Below are positions 1 through 8,131 of a stretch of DNA of 64,000 nucleotides, piece by piece. The notes below the pieces were generated by a model. The model saw only the letters and a list, made by a program, of their open reading frames with translations. It had not been told where the DNA came from and searched no databases. Numbering within the stretch: the stretch's first letter is position 1; each line of letters starts with the position of its first letter. Made by a program: the position numbers and the translations under genes. Source of the DNA: Phormidium tenue FACHB-1050 (GTDB lineage: Bacteria > Cyanobacteriota > Cyanobacteriia > Pseudanabaenales > Pseudanabaenaceae). The stretch lies in assembly GCF_014696925.1 (NCBI RefSeq), contig NZ_JACJQY010000028.1, positions 1-64,000 of the forward strand, written 5' to 3'.

Positions 1-585
1 TTGCTCTTGGGGTTACTCTCTATAAATTCAGTTAATTCTTCCAAGTCTTTTCTTTGATTTCTTCTTCTCTATTTTTCCACAACTCATTTAGGATTGCTAT
101 AGCAAAAAAAAAGAGTTAGCTAATACAAACTAAAGCCCAAGAATCGAGGGGCGGCGATTCGCGCCGCCCCTCGATTCTTGGGCTTTATGTCCTAAGCAAA
201 ACTTGCTTTGCTATATCGTCAAATCTCGTCACCGCCATCTCTGAAAAACAAGAAAAATAAGACCATACAACTTGTATTTTGATTTGTCCTTGATACAGGT
301 GGCTATAGCTAGCGCTTATCAGTCTAGTTATACCAAATCATAAAATGGCTACGCCATTTTGTGATTTTAAAACCCTTACAAGGTTTAGTTTTTAATTCGC
401 AAAAGTGTTGACACACTTTCGTGAATTGGTATTAAGTATGAGTTTGCCCCACCAGCAATTCTCATTATGAAACTGATTTTGGTGTGTTTCCAGCGCCGAG
501 GGCGCTGGAAACACACCAAAATCAGTTTTGTTTCTCCGCTGAAGGCGGAGAAACAAAACTCTGTACCTCGCTTGCTTGTAAAGTG
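1..585. other. Gene-free left edge, repeat-rich
   Basis: I find no convincing gene here. The first ~97 bases are AT-rich and show only short open frames. The rest consists of palindromic elements: a MITE-like element (98-215), a second palindromic stretch (about 330-432) built around ATAAAATGG-type and GTGTTGACAC-type hairpins, and a strong hairpin (about 480-522) with arms TTTCCAGCGCC/GGCGCTGGAAA, followed by a further GTTTCTCCGC hairpin running to about 560. These lie downstream of the znuB stop codon and could contribute to transcription termination. Confidence 0.6.
98..215 (+). repeat. MITE-like element, family I, copy 1
   Basis: This 118-bp element has terminal inverted sequence TATAGCAAA...TTTGCTATA. 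The conserved left part includes GAGTTAGCTA and TACAAAC. The conserved right part includes TTTATGTCCTAAGCAAAACT. The centre is a perfect palindrome with arms AAGCCCAAGAATCGAGGGGC and its complement. Related copies lie at 42904-43002, 50155-50251 (inverted) and 56871-56985. No transposase is encoded in it. Confidence 0.8.
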
Positions 586-1452
586 CTATAGCTTATGAAA
601 TAAACTTTTCGTTCTTTTCACGATCGCTTTCTTCGTTAAAATTCCCTGCGAAGGACTGAATAATAGAGCTAATAGGAAAAGCCCTGAAATAATCAAAACG
701 ATCGCACTGCCCGAAGGAACGTTTTGATAATAGCTAATGTACATACCGCTAACACTAGCAATAACACCAAACAAGGCTCCTAGCAACATCATTAGGTGTA
801 ATTCCTTCACTAATAGGTAGGCTGTGGCAGCGGGTCCAGTGAGGAGTGAAACCACTAACACCACGCCGACCAATTGCATACTAGCAATAATCGTGAGGGT
901 GATGCCTGCCATCAGTCCAAAGTGAATGAAATGGACAGGTAATCCCATTGCTTTGGATGCTAATGGATCGAAGCAGTAGAAGATTAATTCACGGTAGAAG
1001 ATGATTACACAAGCTAAGACAGCGATCGCAATAATCAACGTTCGCCATAGGTCAGCAGTGGTCACTCCCAAAATATCGCCAAATAGAAAACTATGCAGAT
1101 CTAATTTGCTTTTAAGGGTAGTAATTAACATGACACCCAATGCTAAAAATCCAGAAAACACCAGCGCCATCGCCGTATCAACTTTAATTTTGGAATGGGT
1201 CTGAATCCAAGCCACGACAAAGGTGCTAATCGTACCTGCGATGAATGCCCCCAGAAAAATATCCATGCCAATGTAAAAGGCGATCGCCAGTCCTGGCAAG
1301 ACTGCATGGGCGACAACATCACCTAAAAGCCCCATGTGCTGCACGATCAGATAACTTCCAATTACTGCCGATAGAATCCCAATGAGAATACCAATCGCGA
1401 TCGCATTTCGCATAAACTCAAAGCCCAAAGGCTCTATTAACCAATTCAACAT
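586..1452 (-). CDS. znuB: Metal ABC transporter permease, ZnuB type
   Basis: Inner-membrane permease of the ABC-3 family (ZnuB/MntB/TroC). It forms the channel for Zn2+ or Mn2+ import with the ATPase encoded just upstream (1503-2255). The 288-residue protein has the family's usual length and consists almost entirely of hydrophobic segments. It contains the family-typical stretches GDVVAHAVLPG near residue 45 and GVVLVVSLLTGPAATA near residue 195. It lies 50 bp downstream of the ATPase gene on the same strand, so the two are probably co-transcribed from the Zur-box promoter at 2274. Zinc rather than manganese specificity is inferred from that operator. No substrate-binding protein (ZnuA) gene is in the window. 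Confidence 0.85.
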   Translation of the reverse strand: MLNWLIEPLGFEFMRNAIAIGILIGILSAVIGSYLIVQHMGLLGDVVAHAVLPGLAIAFYIGMDIFLGAFIAGTISTFVVAWIQTHSKIKVDTAMALVFSGFLALGVMLITTLKSKLDLHSFLFGDILGVTTADLWRTLIIAIAVLACVIIFYRELIFYCFDPLASKAMGLPVHFIHFGLMAGITLTIIASMQLVGVVLVVSLLTGPAATAYLLVKELHLMMLLGALFGVIASVSGMYISYYQNVPSGSAIVLIISGLFLLALLFSPSQGILTKKAIVKRTKSLFHKL

Positions 1453-1473
1453 AATTTTTATTCCTAAAATATG

Positions 1474-1504
1474 AACTTAAACGGCGCTTCGCGCCGTTTA
1501 AGTT
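1474..1504. repeat. Palindrome between znuC and znuB
   Basis: A perfect 14-bp stem (AACTTAAACGGCGC and its complement) with a TTC loop. The right arm overlaps the znuC stop codon (1503-1505). It lies inside the putative znuCB transcript and could attenuate znuB. There is no clear U-tract after the stem on the minus strand. Confidence 0.7.
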
Positions 1505-2255
1505 AGATGAGTTCTTTTTGCATCAAAATCACGCTATCGCCATAGGCGCGTTTAATATTCTGGGTGGTAATCACAGTATCGCGATCGCCATCGGCAATTA
1601 GTTCTTTATTCATTAGCAATAGGCGATCGTAATTATCTAAATTGGAACCAAGATCGTGAGTGATTACTAACAGAATTTTGCTTTGGGATTTTAATTCGGC
1701 AAATACATCAAAAATTACCGCCTCCGTTTTCTTATCGACACCCACAAATGGCTCATCGAAAAACAGTAATTCTGCTTCTTGGGCGATCGCCCTTGCTAGA
1801 AATACTCTCTGTTGTTGACCGCCTGATAACTCACCAATTTGGCGATCGCGTAGTTCCCACATACCAACACGCTGAAGTGCAGATTTGACAATGCTCTCGC
1901 AGTGACAGCCTGTCTTTTTGATCCAGCCTAGCCAATTACGATGACGGGTACGCGCCATCATCACCGCGCCCCAAACCGTCACAGGAAAATCCCAATCCAC
2001 CTGCGATCGCTGCGGTACATAAGCAACAGTCCGCAGTTGTCGATACAAAGCCCGCGATCGATAGCGCACATGACCATTACTAGCAGGTACTAATCCCAGA
2101 ATTGCCTTAAAAATCGTACTTTTGCCAGCACCATTAGGACCAATCACCGCCACCATCTGCCCAGAAGCGATCGCAAAGCTGACATCCTCCACGGCTTTGA
2201 CATCGTGATAGCTGACTGCTAAATGCTTAACTTCTAGCATATTTTTTGTTTGCAA
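1503..2255 (-). CDS. znuC: Metal ABC transporter ATP-binding protein, ZnuC type
   Basis: ATPase that powers zinc (or manganese) import with the permease at 586-1452. Visible motifs are Walker A GPNGAGKST (near residue 40), the Q-loop region YVPQRSQVDWDFP, signature LSGGQQQR (near 143), Walker B LLFFDEPFVGVD and the switch histidine in LVITHDLG. The 250-residue length is normal. The sequence around VPQRSQVDWDFP is typical of the ZnuC/MntA branch. The gene is divergent from the small gene at 2334. The 78-bp gap between them carries a Zur box at 2274-2288, about 19 bp upstream of the ATG, so it may control both directions. Confidence 0.88.
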   Translation of the reverse strand: MQTKNMLEVKHLAVSYHDVKAVEDVSFAIASGQMVAVIGPNGAGKSTIFKAILGLVPASNGHVRYRSRALYRQLRTVAYVPQRSQVDWDFPVTVWGAVMMARTRHRNWLGWIKKTGCHCESIVKSALQRVGMWELRDRQIGELSGGQQQRVFLARAIAQEAELLFFDEPFVGVDKKTEAVIFDVFAELKSQSKILLVITHDLGSNLDNYDRLLLMNKELIADGDRDTVITTQNIKRAYGDSVILMQKELI

Positions 2256-2273
2256 CTAAATGTAGGATTAGAG

Positions 2274-2288
2274 TGATAATGATTATCA
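2274..2288. promoter_or_regulatory. Zur box, divergent znuC / 2334 promoter
   Basis: TGATAATGATTATCA is a perfect 7-1-7 palindrome matching the known cyanobacterial Zur operator core. It occurs nearly unchanged at 9761 and 12268. It lies between two divergent genes, both plausible members of a zinc regulon. Fur boxes have a similar AT-rich palindrome, so Fur is the main alternative. The zinc-related genes downstream favour Zur. Confidence 0.8.
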
Positions 2289-2333
2289 TTCTAAGTATAT
2301 AATCAAATTACCTTAGCGCCATATTTTCGTCCC

Positions 2334-2603
2334 ATGTCCATCGATCTGTTCCCCAAAAAACCTGCCGTTAGTGCCGAACAGTCGCAGCAGGTCAAGGATT
2401 GGCTATATGAAATCTTGCGGATTGATCACCAAACGGTTATTTCTCTTAGTCAATTACAATGCCAAGATTCTGGATGTCCGCCCATTCAGACGGCGATCGC
2501 GATTATGACTAGCCCACATCGGATCATTCGGATTCACAAAGCAATTTCCGATATTACTTATGCTGATGTGGTACAGGTGATCGCTGTAAAAATTACAGTT
2601 TAA
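2334..2603 (+). CDS. Small protein with CxxxxCPP motif, COG0523-associated
   Basis: An 89-residue protein with no named function that I can assign. It has a central motif C43-x4-C48-P-P (QCQDSGCPP) followed by a hydrophobic beta-like segment (IQTAIAIM) and a charged C-terminal half (RIIRIHKAI). I recall similar short proteins with a GCPP motif beside CobW-family genes in other bacteria, but cannot verify this here. The gene starts 45 bp after the Zur box and is followed 30 bp later by the COG0523 GTPase, so the two look co-transcribed. The cysteine pair could bind zinc or hand it over, which is inference only. Confidence 0.75.
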   Translation: MSIDLFPKKPAVSAEQSQQVKDWLYEILRIDHQTVISLSQLQCQDSGCPPIQTAIAIMTSPHRIIRIHKAISDITYADVVQVIAVKITV

Positions 2604-2633
2604 GCAAGTTATAAACTCACTATTTCAAAAAAA

Positions 2634-3638
2634 ATGCAAACTCTTCAACTTGATATTCCTAAACGGGGAATGCCTGTGACAATTGTTACGGGATTCCTCG
2701 GCAGTGGCAAAACGACACTTCTCAATCAAATCCTTAAAAACCGTCAGGATTTGAAAGTGGCGGTTTTAGTGAATGAATTTGGCGACATTAACATTGATGG
2801 GCAGTTACTTGTTGATATTGAAGATGGCATGGTGGAGCTAAGCAATGGTTGTATTTGCTGCACGATCAATGACAGCTTAGTTGATGCGGTATATAACGTT
2901 TTAGAACGGCAAGAGCGAATTGATTATATGGTGATCGAGACAACTGGCGTTGCTGATCCTCTGCCGATCGCCTTAACTTTTTTGGGAACAGAGCTAAAGC
3001 ATTTTACGCGCCTTGATTCCATTCTCACAGTGATAGATGTAGAGACTTTTACTTCCGAACATTTTAAAAGTGAGGCAGCACTGAGTCAGGTGGAATATGG
3101 CGATATTGTGCTGTTGAACAAAACTGATTTAGTTCCTGAAGAGCAAGTTGAAGAGCTAGAAGAGTACCTCCGCAAGAAGAAATCCAAAGCGCGAATTTTG
3201 CGATCGCAATATGGAGAAGTTCCATTACCCCTAATCCTAGATGTAGATCTAGCCCAAACTAGTGTTTATCAACAAGTAGAGAAAGAGGATGAGATTCATC
3301 AACATGAGCATCACGAACACCATGAACATCATCATCACAACTCTGATCATTTAGCCAATGATGGATTTATCTCTGTCTCGTTTCAAAGCGATCGCCGATT
3401 TGATCTAGACAAGTTCACCCATTTCCTCGACAAGGTAATGCCTAACGATGTATTTCGAGCTAAGGGTGTTCTTAGTTTTGTATCTCAAGACTTGCGGTTT
3501 ATTTTTCAGCTAAGTGGAAAGCGCTACGAATTAAATTATGACCATCGGAAGAAACCTATTGATAATCAATTAGTTCTTATTGGCAGAAATCTTGATGCCC
3601 AAATGCTTCAGAGGCAATTACAGGAATGCTTGGTATAG
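2634..3638 (+). CDS. COG0523 (CobW/ZigA-type) GTPase, His-rich zinc chaperone candidate
   Basis: Putative GTP-dependent metallochaperone. Residues 20-28 form the P-loop GFLGSGKTT. Residues 72-76 carry the metal-binding GCICC motif. NKTD near 162 is the guanine-specificity motif, and the C-terminal CobW_C domain spans about 245-330. A histidine-rich linker at about residues 222-239 holds eleven histidines, a feature often seen in zinc-handling members. The gene is in a Zur-box-led operon with the mini-protein upstream and HisI 28 bp downstream. Delivery of Zn2+ to an apo-enzyme is the likely role, and HisI (a zinc enzyme) is an obvious neighbour client. That link is inferred from context. Confidence 0.85.
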   Translation: MQTLQLDIPKRGMPVTIVTGFLGSGKTTLLNQILKNRQDLKVAVLVNEFGDINIDGQLLVDIEDGMVELSNGCICCTINDSLVDAVYNVLERQERIDYMVIETTGVADPLPIALTFLGTELKHFTRLDSILTVIDVETFTSEHFKSEAALSQVEYGDIVLLNKTDLVPEEQVEELEEYLRKKKSKARILRSQYGEVPLPLILDVDLAQTSVYQQVEKEDEIHQHEHHEHHEHHHHNSDHLANDGFISVSFQSDRRFDLDKFTHFLDKVMPNDVFRAKGVLSFVSQDLRFIFQLSGKRYELNYDHRKKPIDNQLVLIGRNLDAQMLQRQLQECLV

Positions 3639-3666
3639 TTTGTTTTAACAATATAAAATCTAAAGA

Positions 3667-3999
3667 ATGTCTGATAACTGGATTGAAAATTTGAAATATG
3701 ATGCGGGAGGATTAATCCCTGCGATCGCTCAAGATCATCAAGATGGAACAATTTTGATGATGGCATGGATGAATCGTCATGCGCTGGAATTAACAATTTC
3801 AACTGGTGAAGTGCATTATTGGAGTCGATCTCGTCAAGAGCTATGGCATAAAGGCGCAACTTCAGGGCATATTCAAAAGCTCAAAAAGCTCTACTACGAT
3901 TGCGATCGCGATGTAATTCTCGTCAAAATCGAGCAGATTGGCGATATCGCCTGTCACACTGGTGCAAGAAGTTGTTTTTTTACAGAAGTTCCAGTATGA
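3667..3999 (+). CDS. hisI: Phosphoribosyl-AMP cyclohydrolase
   Basis: Catalyses hydrolytic ring opening of phosphoribosyl-AMP, the third step of histidine synthesis. The 110-residue protein is the monofunctional form without the HisE pyrophosphatase domain. Visible signatures are MMAWMNRHAL (about 31-40), YWSRSRQELWHKG (51-63) and the metal centre: C79 in DCDRD, C96 in ACHTG and C103 in GARSCF, all three zinc cysteines being present. It sits at the end of a putative Zur-regulated operon behind a COG0523 GTPase. It may therefore be a second, zinc-limitation copy of HisI. Whether a HisIE fusion exists elsewhere in the genome cannot be seen. Confidence 0.9.
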   Translation: MSDNWIENLKYDAGGLIPAIAQDHQDGTILMMAWMNRHALELTISTGEVHYWSRSRQELWHKGATSGHIQKLKKLYYDCDRDVILVKIEQIGDIACHTGARSCFFTEVPV

Positions 4000-4003
4000 A
4001 CAT

Positions 4004-4063
4004 TTAACAACTAATGAATGACCTAATTGTTGATTTTGTCAGTGCTGGCACAATGTGATCGCT
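4004..4063 (-). pseudogene. C-terminal remnant of oxidoreductase-like gene (left copy)
   Basis: The minus strand reads SDHIVPALTKSTIRSF..C and then stop. This matches the end of the fragment at 8913-9161 (ASDRIVPALTKSTIRS). The underlying 4019-4063 DNA matches 8925-8969 at about 41 of 45 positions. The frame is closed by a stop a few codons upstream, so only the tail remains. The plus strand here also has an unassigned 45-codon frame (4027-4164) ending in NFAAAMS, with no supported function. Confidence 0.55.
4019..4063. repeat. Left 45-bp direct repeat bounding the RM-like insert
   Basis: This copy begins TGACCTAATTGTTG and contains GTCAGTGCTGGCACAATG. It pairs with 8925-8969 in the same orientation with four mismatches by eye. 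The pair encloses the regulator, methylase and nuclease-like genes. Confidence 0.7.
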
Positions 4064-4232
4064 ACGATATTACCCCACAAAACCCTGCTGCCCGTCAACT
4101 TCGTAACATCTCTGCCCGACACAGCGATTTCTGTCTGGACAATTTTGCGGCGGCGATGAGTTAGACGCTCAAACCAGCATAAGTGTTTATTAGGAATATC
4201 AATAAAACAACTAACTACGCCCTAACTACGCC

Positions 4233-4757
4233 TTATGAAATCATAAGCTCTTGAGTATACTGAACTTTTGCTCTTTGTTTAAAGCTGTCAAAATTAATAA
4301 CTGATGATTTTGTAGCAGCTTCCCAAACCTCATTAACGATTTCTGTCAGTGCTGGCAATACAAGTAAAGTGTATTGCCCTACACCTTTGTTACTTCTACC
4401 TCCAACCTTCATCGCAGAAGGCATTTTTTCTGGAAAATCTTGCCAGTCTTGCTGAATCCAAAATACTTCATCATCTACTACAACAAGCTGTTTGTACCTT
4501 AAATTATCGTCAAATCCACTTTTGTTCAGAAATTCTACTATTTTGCGGACGGTCTGAAGTGATATTTCTTGCCGAAGGTGCTTGATTGCCCGAATTTCCA
4601 GAATTTGTTCCCAAGTATAGATAACGGTAGGCTTTCGAGACTTGCCAATCCTTTGAGGTATTACAAGCTCTTTCATCTCTAAATACTGGAGTCGATTTGA
4701 TGTAGTTTCAGTAAGAGCTAGTGTCTCTGTTCGTGTAAAACCTTCTATAAGAGCCAT
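4233..4757 (-). CDS. MerR-like DNA-binding regulator
   Basis: A 174-residue protein. The N-terminal ~75 residues resemble a MerR-type winged helix: TRTETLALTETTSNRLQYLEM, then a wing-like PTVIYTWEQILEIRAIKHLR and a helix around LQTVRKIVEFL. The remainder, with VFWIQQDWQDFPEK, has no recognised domain. It is divergent from the methylase gene at 4951. The 193-bp AT-rich gap carries an inverted repeat (4776-4809) just upstream of its own start. It probably controls the expression of the downstream methylase/nuclease pair, as controller proteins do in other restriction systems. This is inferred from position. Confidence 0.65.
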   Translation of the reverse strand: MALIEGFTRTETLALTETTSNRLQYLEMKELVIPQRIGKSRKPTVIYTWEQILEIRAIKHLRQEISLQTVRKIVEFLNKSGFDDNLRYKQLVVVDDEVFWIQQDWQDFPEKMPSAMKVGGRSNKGVGQYTLLVLPALTEIVNEVWEAATKSSVINFDSFKQRAKVQYTQELMIS

Positions 4758-4775
4758 AAGTTGAAGGGCAGCATT

Positions 4776-4809
4776 AATGTATTATCTTTTGACAAGTTTA
4801 TAATACATT
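4776..4809. promoter_or_regulatory. Inverted-repeat operator candidate
   Basis: Perfect 10-bp inverted repeats AATGTATTAT (4776-4785) and ATAATACATT (4800-4809) are separated by 14 bp and include a TTGACA hexamer (4789-4794). The site is 19 bp upstream of the MerR-like start and about 140 bp upstream of the methylase ATG. It is a plausible autoregulatory operator. Confidence 0.5.
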
Positions 4810-4950
4810 TGATTAGAATTTACATTTAAAGTGATATTATCTTTGTAAAATAGCTTTAATCTAGATAGCTAAACTAAATCTTGAATTTTTAAGAAATAGC
4901 TCATTGATTATTTAATTTAAGTTGATCTTGAGTGCAATTGGTTTGGAATT

Positions 4951-7900
4951 ATGTCGCAGTCTGGGATGCTAGAACTAGCTCACAAAAAACTTTATTGGCC
5001 GAAACCTGATCAGATCTGGGAACCTAGTGGATCTGGTCCAAAGGTTTATGCTCAATTAGCTAAAGAAAAAATCGGGGAGAAAATCAAGCGGGAATTCCCA
5101 AAAGATGCCAAAGGTGTAAAAGTTAGTGTATTAGCAGCTAACCCAGATGGTGATGAAACAGAAGCGCCAATTGCTATCGTCTGCCAGTTTAATAGACCTA
5201 TCTCTTCAGCAGTAATTAAAGAAGTACATAGATTAGCGTGGAGCTTTAGTCGGGCGCGATCGCTAATTACAATAGAACCTAGCTTAATTCGAGTCTGGTC
5301 GTGCTGTGAACCTCCAACAGAAAAAGGAGAACTTAAAGCGGTTGCAACTGTAACTAAGGCTCATCTTTCTGAACAAGCTAACCCTTCTGACCAAGCAGCA
5401 AATGCTCTGCAATGGGTTGAATTAGTTTCTGGGAATTTTTTCCAGAATCATGAAAATCGCTTTAAGAGAAGCGGTGCTGCTGACCAAATGCTATTGGATA
5501 ATCTCAAACAAGTTCGACAACAGCTTGAGACCGATGGTTTGGATGTTGAAACTATCCATGATTTATTAGCAAGGATTATTTTTATCCAGTTCCTATTTCA
5601 GAAACAAGATTCTAAAGGTGAACCTGTTCTGAATGAGAGGATTTTGCAAGATTTACATTCACAAGGAGTTTTATCTAAATCTTATAGGGAATTATCTGAG
5701 ATTCTTGATAATTTTGATGATACTTACCATCTTTTTCGTTGGCTGAATGACAAGTTTAATGGCGATCTATTTCCTGGGAAAGGCGAAACAGAAGAAGAAC
5801 GTGAGGCTGAATGGCAAGAAGAAATACAAAAAATTAGAGTAGAAGAAAACCGATATCTAAAAAAGCTTGCAGATTTCGTCAGAGGCGATCTGAAGATGCA
5901 AGATGGGCAACTTTGCTTATGGAAGTTCTATTCTTTTGATGTCATTCCCCTTGACTTTATTAGCAGTATTTACGAAGAGTTTGTTAATAAAAAAGCAGGA
6001 GAAGGTGTTCACTATACTCCAGAATATATTGTTGATTTTATCTTAGATGGTGCTCTTCCTTGGGATGAAACAGAATGGGATCTCAAAATTTTAGATCCTG
6101 CTTGTGGTTCTGGCATCTTTTTGGTAAAAGCTTTCCAGAGATTGATTTACCGATGGGAATTAGCTCATGATAATGAAGGAATTCCAGCAAACGTTTTAAG
6201 GAATTTACTTGTCAACAATATATTTGGTGTTGATATTGATAAAGAAGCGGTTAGGGTTGCATCGTTTAGTCTCTATATGACGATGATAGATAGTATTGAT
6301 CCTCTGAAATATTGGGAAAATCAAGTTCGGTTTCCTCGGTTAAGGAATCAAAGACTAATTCATTCAGATTTTTTCGCAGAAGACATAGAAGGATTTCGTA
6401 CCGATCAAGATGCTGAAACTTATGACTTGGTTTTGGGTAATGCACCTTGGGGCAATGGGACGCTTACACCCTTAGCGTCTGAATGGCAAAAAAGAGATAA
6501 AGGTCGGTGGTTTGTTCCTGACAAAAATATTGGTCCGCTATTTTTACCCAAAGCGGCTGTTTTGACCAAGCTAGGTGGGCAGATATCGATGATGCAACCT
6601 GTATTCATACTGATTTTGAGTCAACTAGGTACTGCAAAGGAGTTTAGGAATAATTTGTTTTCAGAATTTTGTGTGGAAGAGATTATTAATCTAGCAATTT
6701 TACGCTTTGAGATTTTTAAAAATGCAATTTCTCCAGCTTGTATTATTACTCTTTCTGTACAAAAGCCTGATATCGAACATTCAACTGTTTATATATGCCC
6801 TAAGCCTAATTGTAGCAATGAAGATAACTACTATATAAAAATTGAGCCACAAGATATTAACACCATATATTTACAAGAAGCTATATGGCAACCTTTGGTA
6901 TGGACTGTCTTAATGTGGGGAGGTAGGCGAGATTTAAATCTGATACAACATTTAGCTAGACATGAAAGCTTATCTAAGTATGAAAAAAAAGGTCTTGTAA
7001 AAACGCGGCAAGGTGTAATTCCAGGAGATAGGAAAAAGTATCAAGAAGAACTACTTGGAAGAAGAAGAATATGGAAAGCCAAGTTCCCTCAAAATACTTT
7101 TCTGAAGCTAAATGCTGAAGATATACCTATTAATAACGATCCAATGACTCACTCAAGAGATTCAACGGATTTCTCAGCGTTTGAAATTCCACAGCTTATT
7201 CTCAAACAGAGTTGGCAGGCTTCAAGTAAGCGATTTCAAGCTGCTATTATTGAACCTGATGAACATAGTCATCGAGGTGTGATTTGTTCTGAAACTTGTG
7301 TGAGTGTGCATATACCTAATGATCATGCAGATCTCCTTAAGACTGCGTGTCTAATTTATAACAGTAGAATAGCAGTATATTACTTATTTCTATTAAATGC
7401 TTCTTTCGCTTCTGAGCGCCCAAAAGTTACTGTGGGGAACTTGTTAAGTGTACCAATTGTACAAAGAGAAGGATTAGATTTAGATATTGTCAAAACTTAT
7501 AATGATATTGACAGAATTGCGGGTGAATTATTTGCTCTTAAAGATAGTGAATATGTATTAATTAATGATCTTATAAACTACACACTGGCAGACTTTAAAG
7601 GGGATAAATTTTCTCCAGGAAGACTGAAAACCCAACGTTTTGGGCAAGCTTTACTTGATAATAACGAAGAACCAGAACTTAAAGAATATTGCGAATATTT
7701 TTTTCGTGTAATTAAAGGTGGATTTGGACAGGATAAGAAGGTTTGTGCAACTATTTTTCAGGAAGCAACAAATTATCATCTCCCTGTTAGGTTAGTAGCA
7801 ATATATCTAAATAAGTCGATTCATGACGGGATCAAGATAGAAACTATTAATTCTCAACACTTACTCAGTAGATTAGAGCAACTGAATAAGTTATTTATGG

Positions 7901-8127
7901 AGCAACCTAATTCTGATAATGGAGGAATTTTTTATCAACGTGTAGCCAGAATATATACCTCAACTACTTGGAATGGTGAGCAAGTACCAACAATATATTT
8001 GGTTAAACCAGACAAAATTCGTTACTGGACTCGTTCTATGGCTTTGCGTGATGCGGATGAAGTTGCCGCAGATATAATGCTTGGAAGGAAAGAGTTGATT
8101 AGAGAAATAGAAGTGGTAGCTCTATAA
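4951..8127 (+). CDS. N6-adenine DNA methylase, large class I-type
   Basis: A 1058-residue S-adenosylmethionine-dependent DNA methyltransferase. The catalytic core starts with GEGVHYTPEYIVDFIL (351-366). Motif I is LDPACGSGIF (381-390). NNIFGVDIDKEAVRVA (422-437) follows. The catalytic motif IV is NAPWG (497-501), where the usual NPPY/F/W has alanine at the second position. The N-terminal ~340 residues (PIAIVCQFNRPISSA near 73-87) show no clear nuclease signature. The C-terminal half probably holds target recognition. It is followed after 4 bp by the PD-(D/E)xK-like gene at 8132. The pair is probably a restriction-modification or related anti-phage system. A PglX role is unlikely because no pglZ or brxC is present. 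Confidence 0.82.
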   Translation: MSQSGMLELAHKKLYWPKPDQIWEPSGSGPKVYAQLAKEKIGEKIKREFPKDAKGVKVSVLAANPDGDETEAPIAIVCQFNRPISSAVIKEVHRLAWSFSRARSLITIEPSLIRVWSCCEPPTEKGELKAVATVTKAHLSEQANPSDQAANALQWVELVSGNFFQNHENRFKRSGAADQMLLDNLKQVRQQLETDGLDVETIHDLLARIIFIQFLFQKQDSKGEPVLNERILQDLHSQGVLSKSYRELSEILDNFDDTYHLFRWLNDKFNGDLFPGKGETEEEREAEWQEEIQKIRVEENRYLKKLADFVRGDLKMQDGQLCLWKFYSFDVIPLDFISSIYEEFVNKKAGEGVHYTPEYIVDFILDGALPWDETEWDLKILDPACGSGIFLVKAFQRLIYRWELAHDNEGIPANVLRNLLVNNIFGVDIDKEAVRVASFSLYMTMIDSIDPLKYWENQVRFPRLRNQRLIHSDFFAEDIEGFRTDQDAETYDLVLGNAPWGNGTLTPLASEWQKRDKGRWFVPDKNIGPLFLPKAAVLTKLGGQISMMQPVFILILSQLGTAKEFRNNLFSEFCVEEIINLAILRFEIFKNAISPACIITLSVQKPDIEHSTVYICPKPNCSNEDNYYIKIEPQDINTIYLQEAIWQPLVWTVLMWGGRRDLNLIQHLARHESLSKYEKKGLVKTRQGVIPGDRKKYQEELLGRRRIWKAKFPQNTFLKLNAEDIPINNDPMTHSRDSTDFSAFEIPQLILKQSWQASSKRFQAAIIEPDEHSHRGVICSETCVSVHIPNDHADLLKTACLIYNSRIAVYYLFLLNASFASERPKVTVGNLLSVPIVQREGLDLDIVKTYNDIDRIAGELFALKDSEYVLINDLINYTLADFKGDKFSPGRLKTQRFGQALLDNNEEPELKEYCEYFFRVIKGGFGQDKKVCATIFQEATNYHLPVRLVAIYLNKSIHDGIKIETINSQHLLSRLEQLNKLFMEQPNSDNGGIFYQRVARIYTSTTWNGEQVPTIYLVKPDKIRYWTRSMALRDADEVAADIMLGRKELIREIEVVAL

Positions 8128-8131
8128 CATT

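Noticed and set aside
1-97. Possible partial gene at the left edge
   Set aside because: Short open frames exist on both strands but none has recognisable sequence or adequate length before a stop.
4027-4164. 45-codon plus-strand frame ending NFAAAMS
   Set aside because: It starts with TTG after a stop, overlaps the remnant on the other strand, and I cannot match it to a family. It could be a fragment, but the evidence is too thin.
4951-8127. PglX/BREX methylase
   Set aside because: Length and fold would allow it, but no pglZ, brxC, brxA or brxB is near and the layout is a two-gene pair with a regulator.
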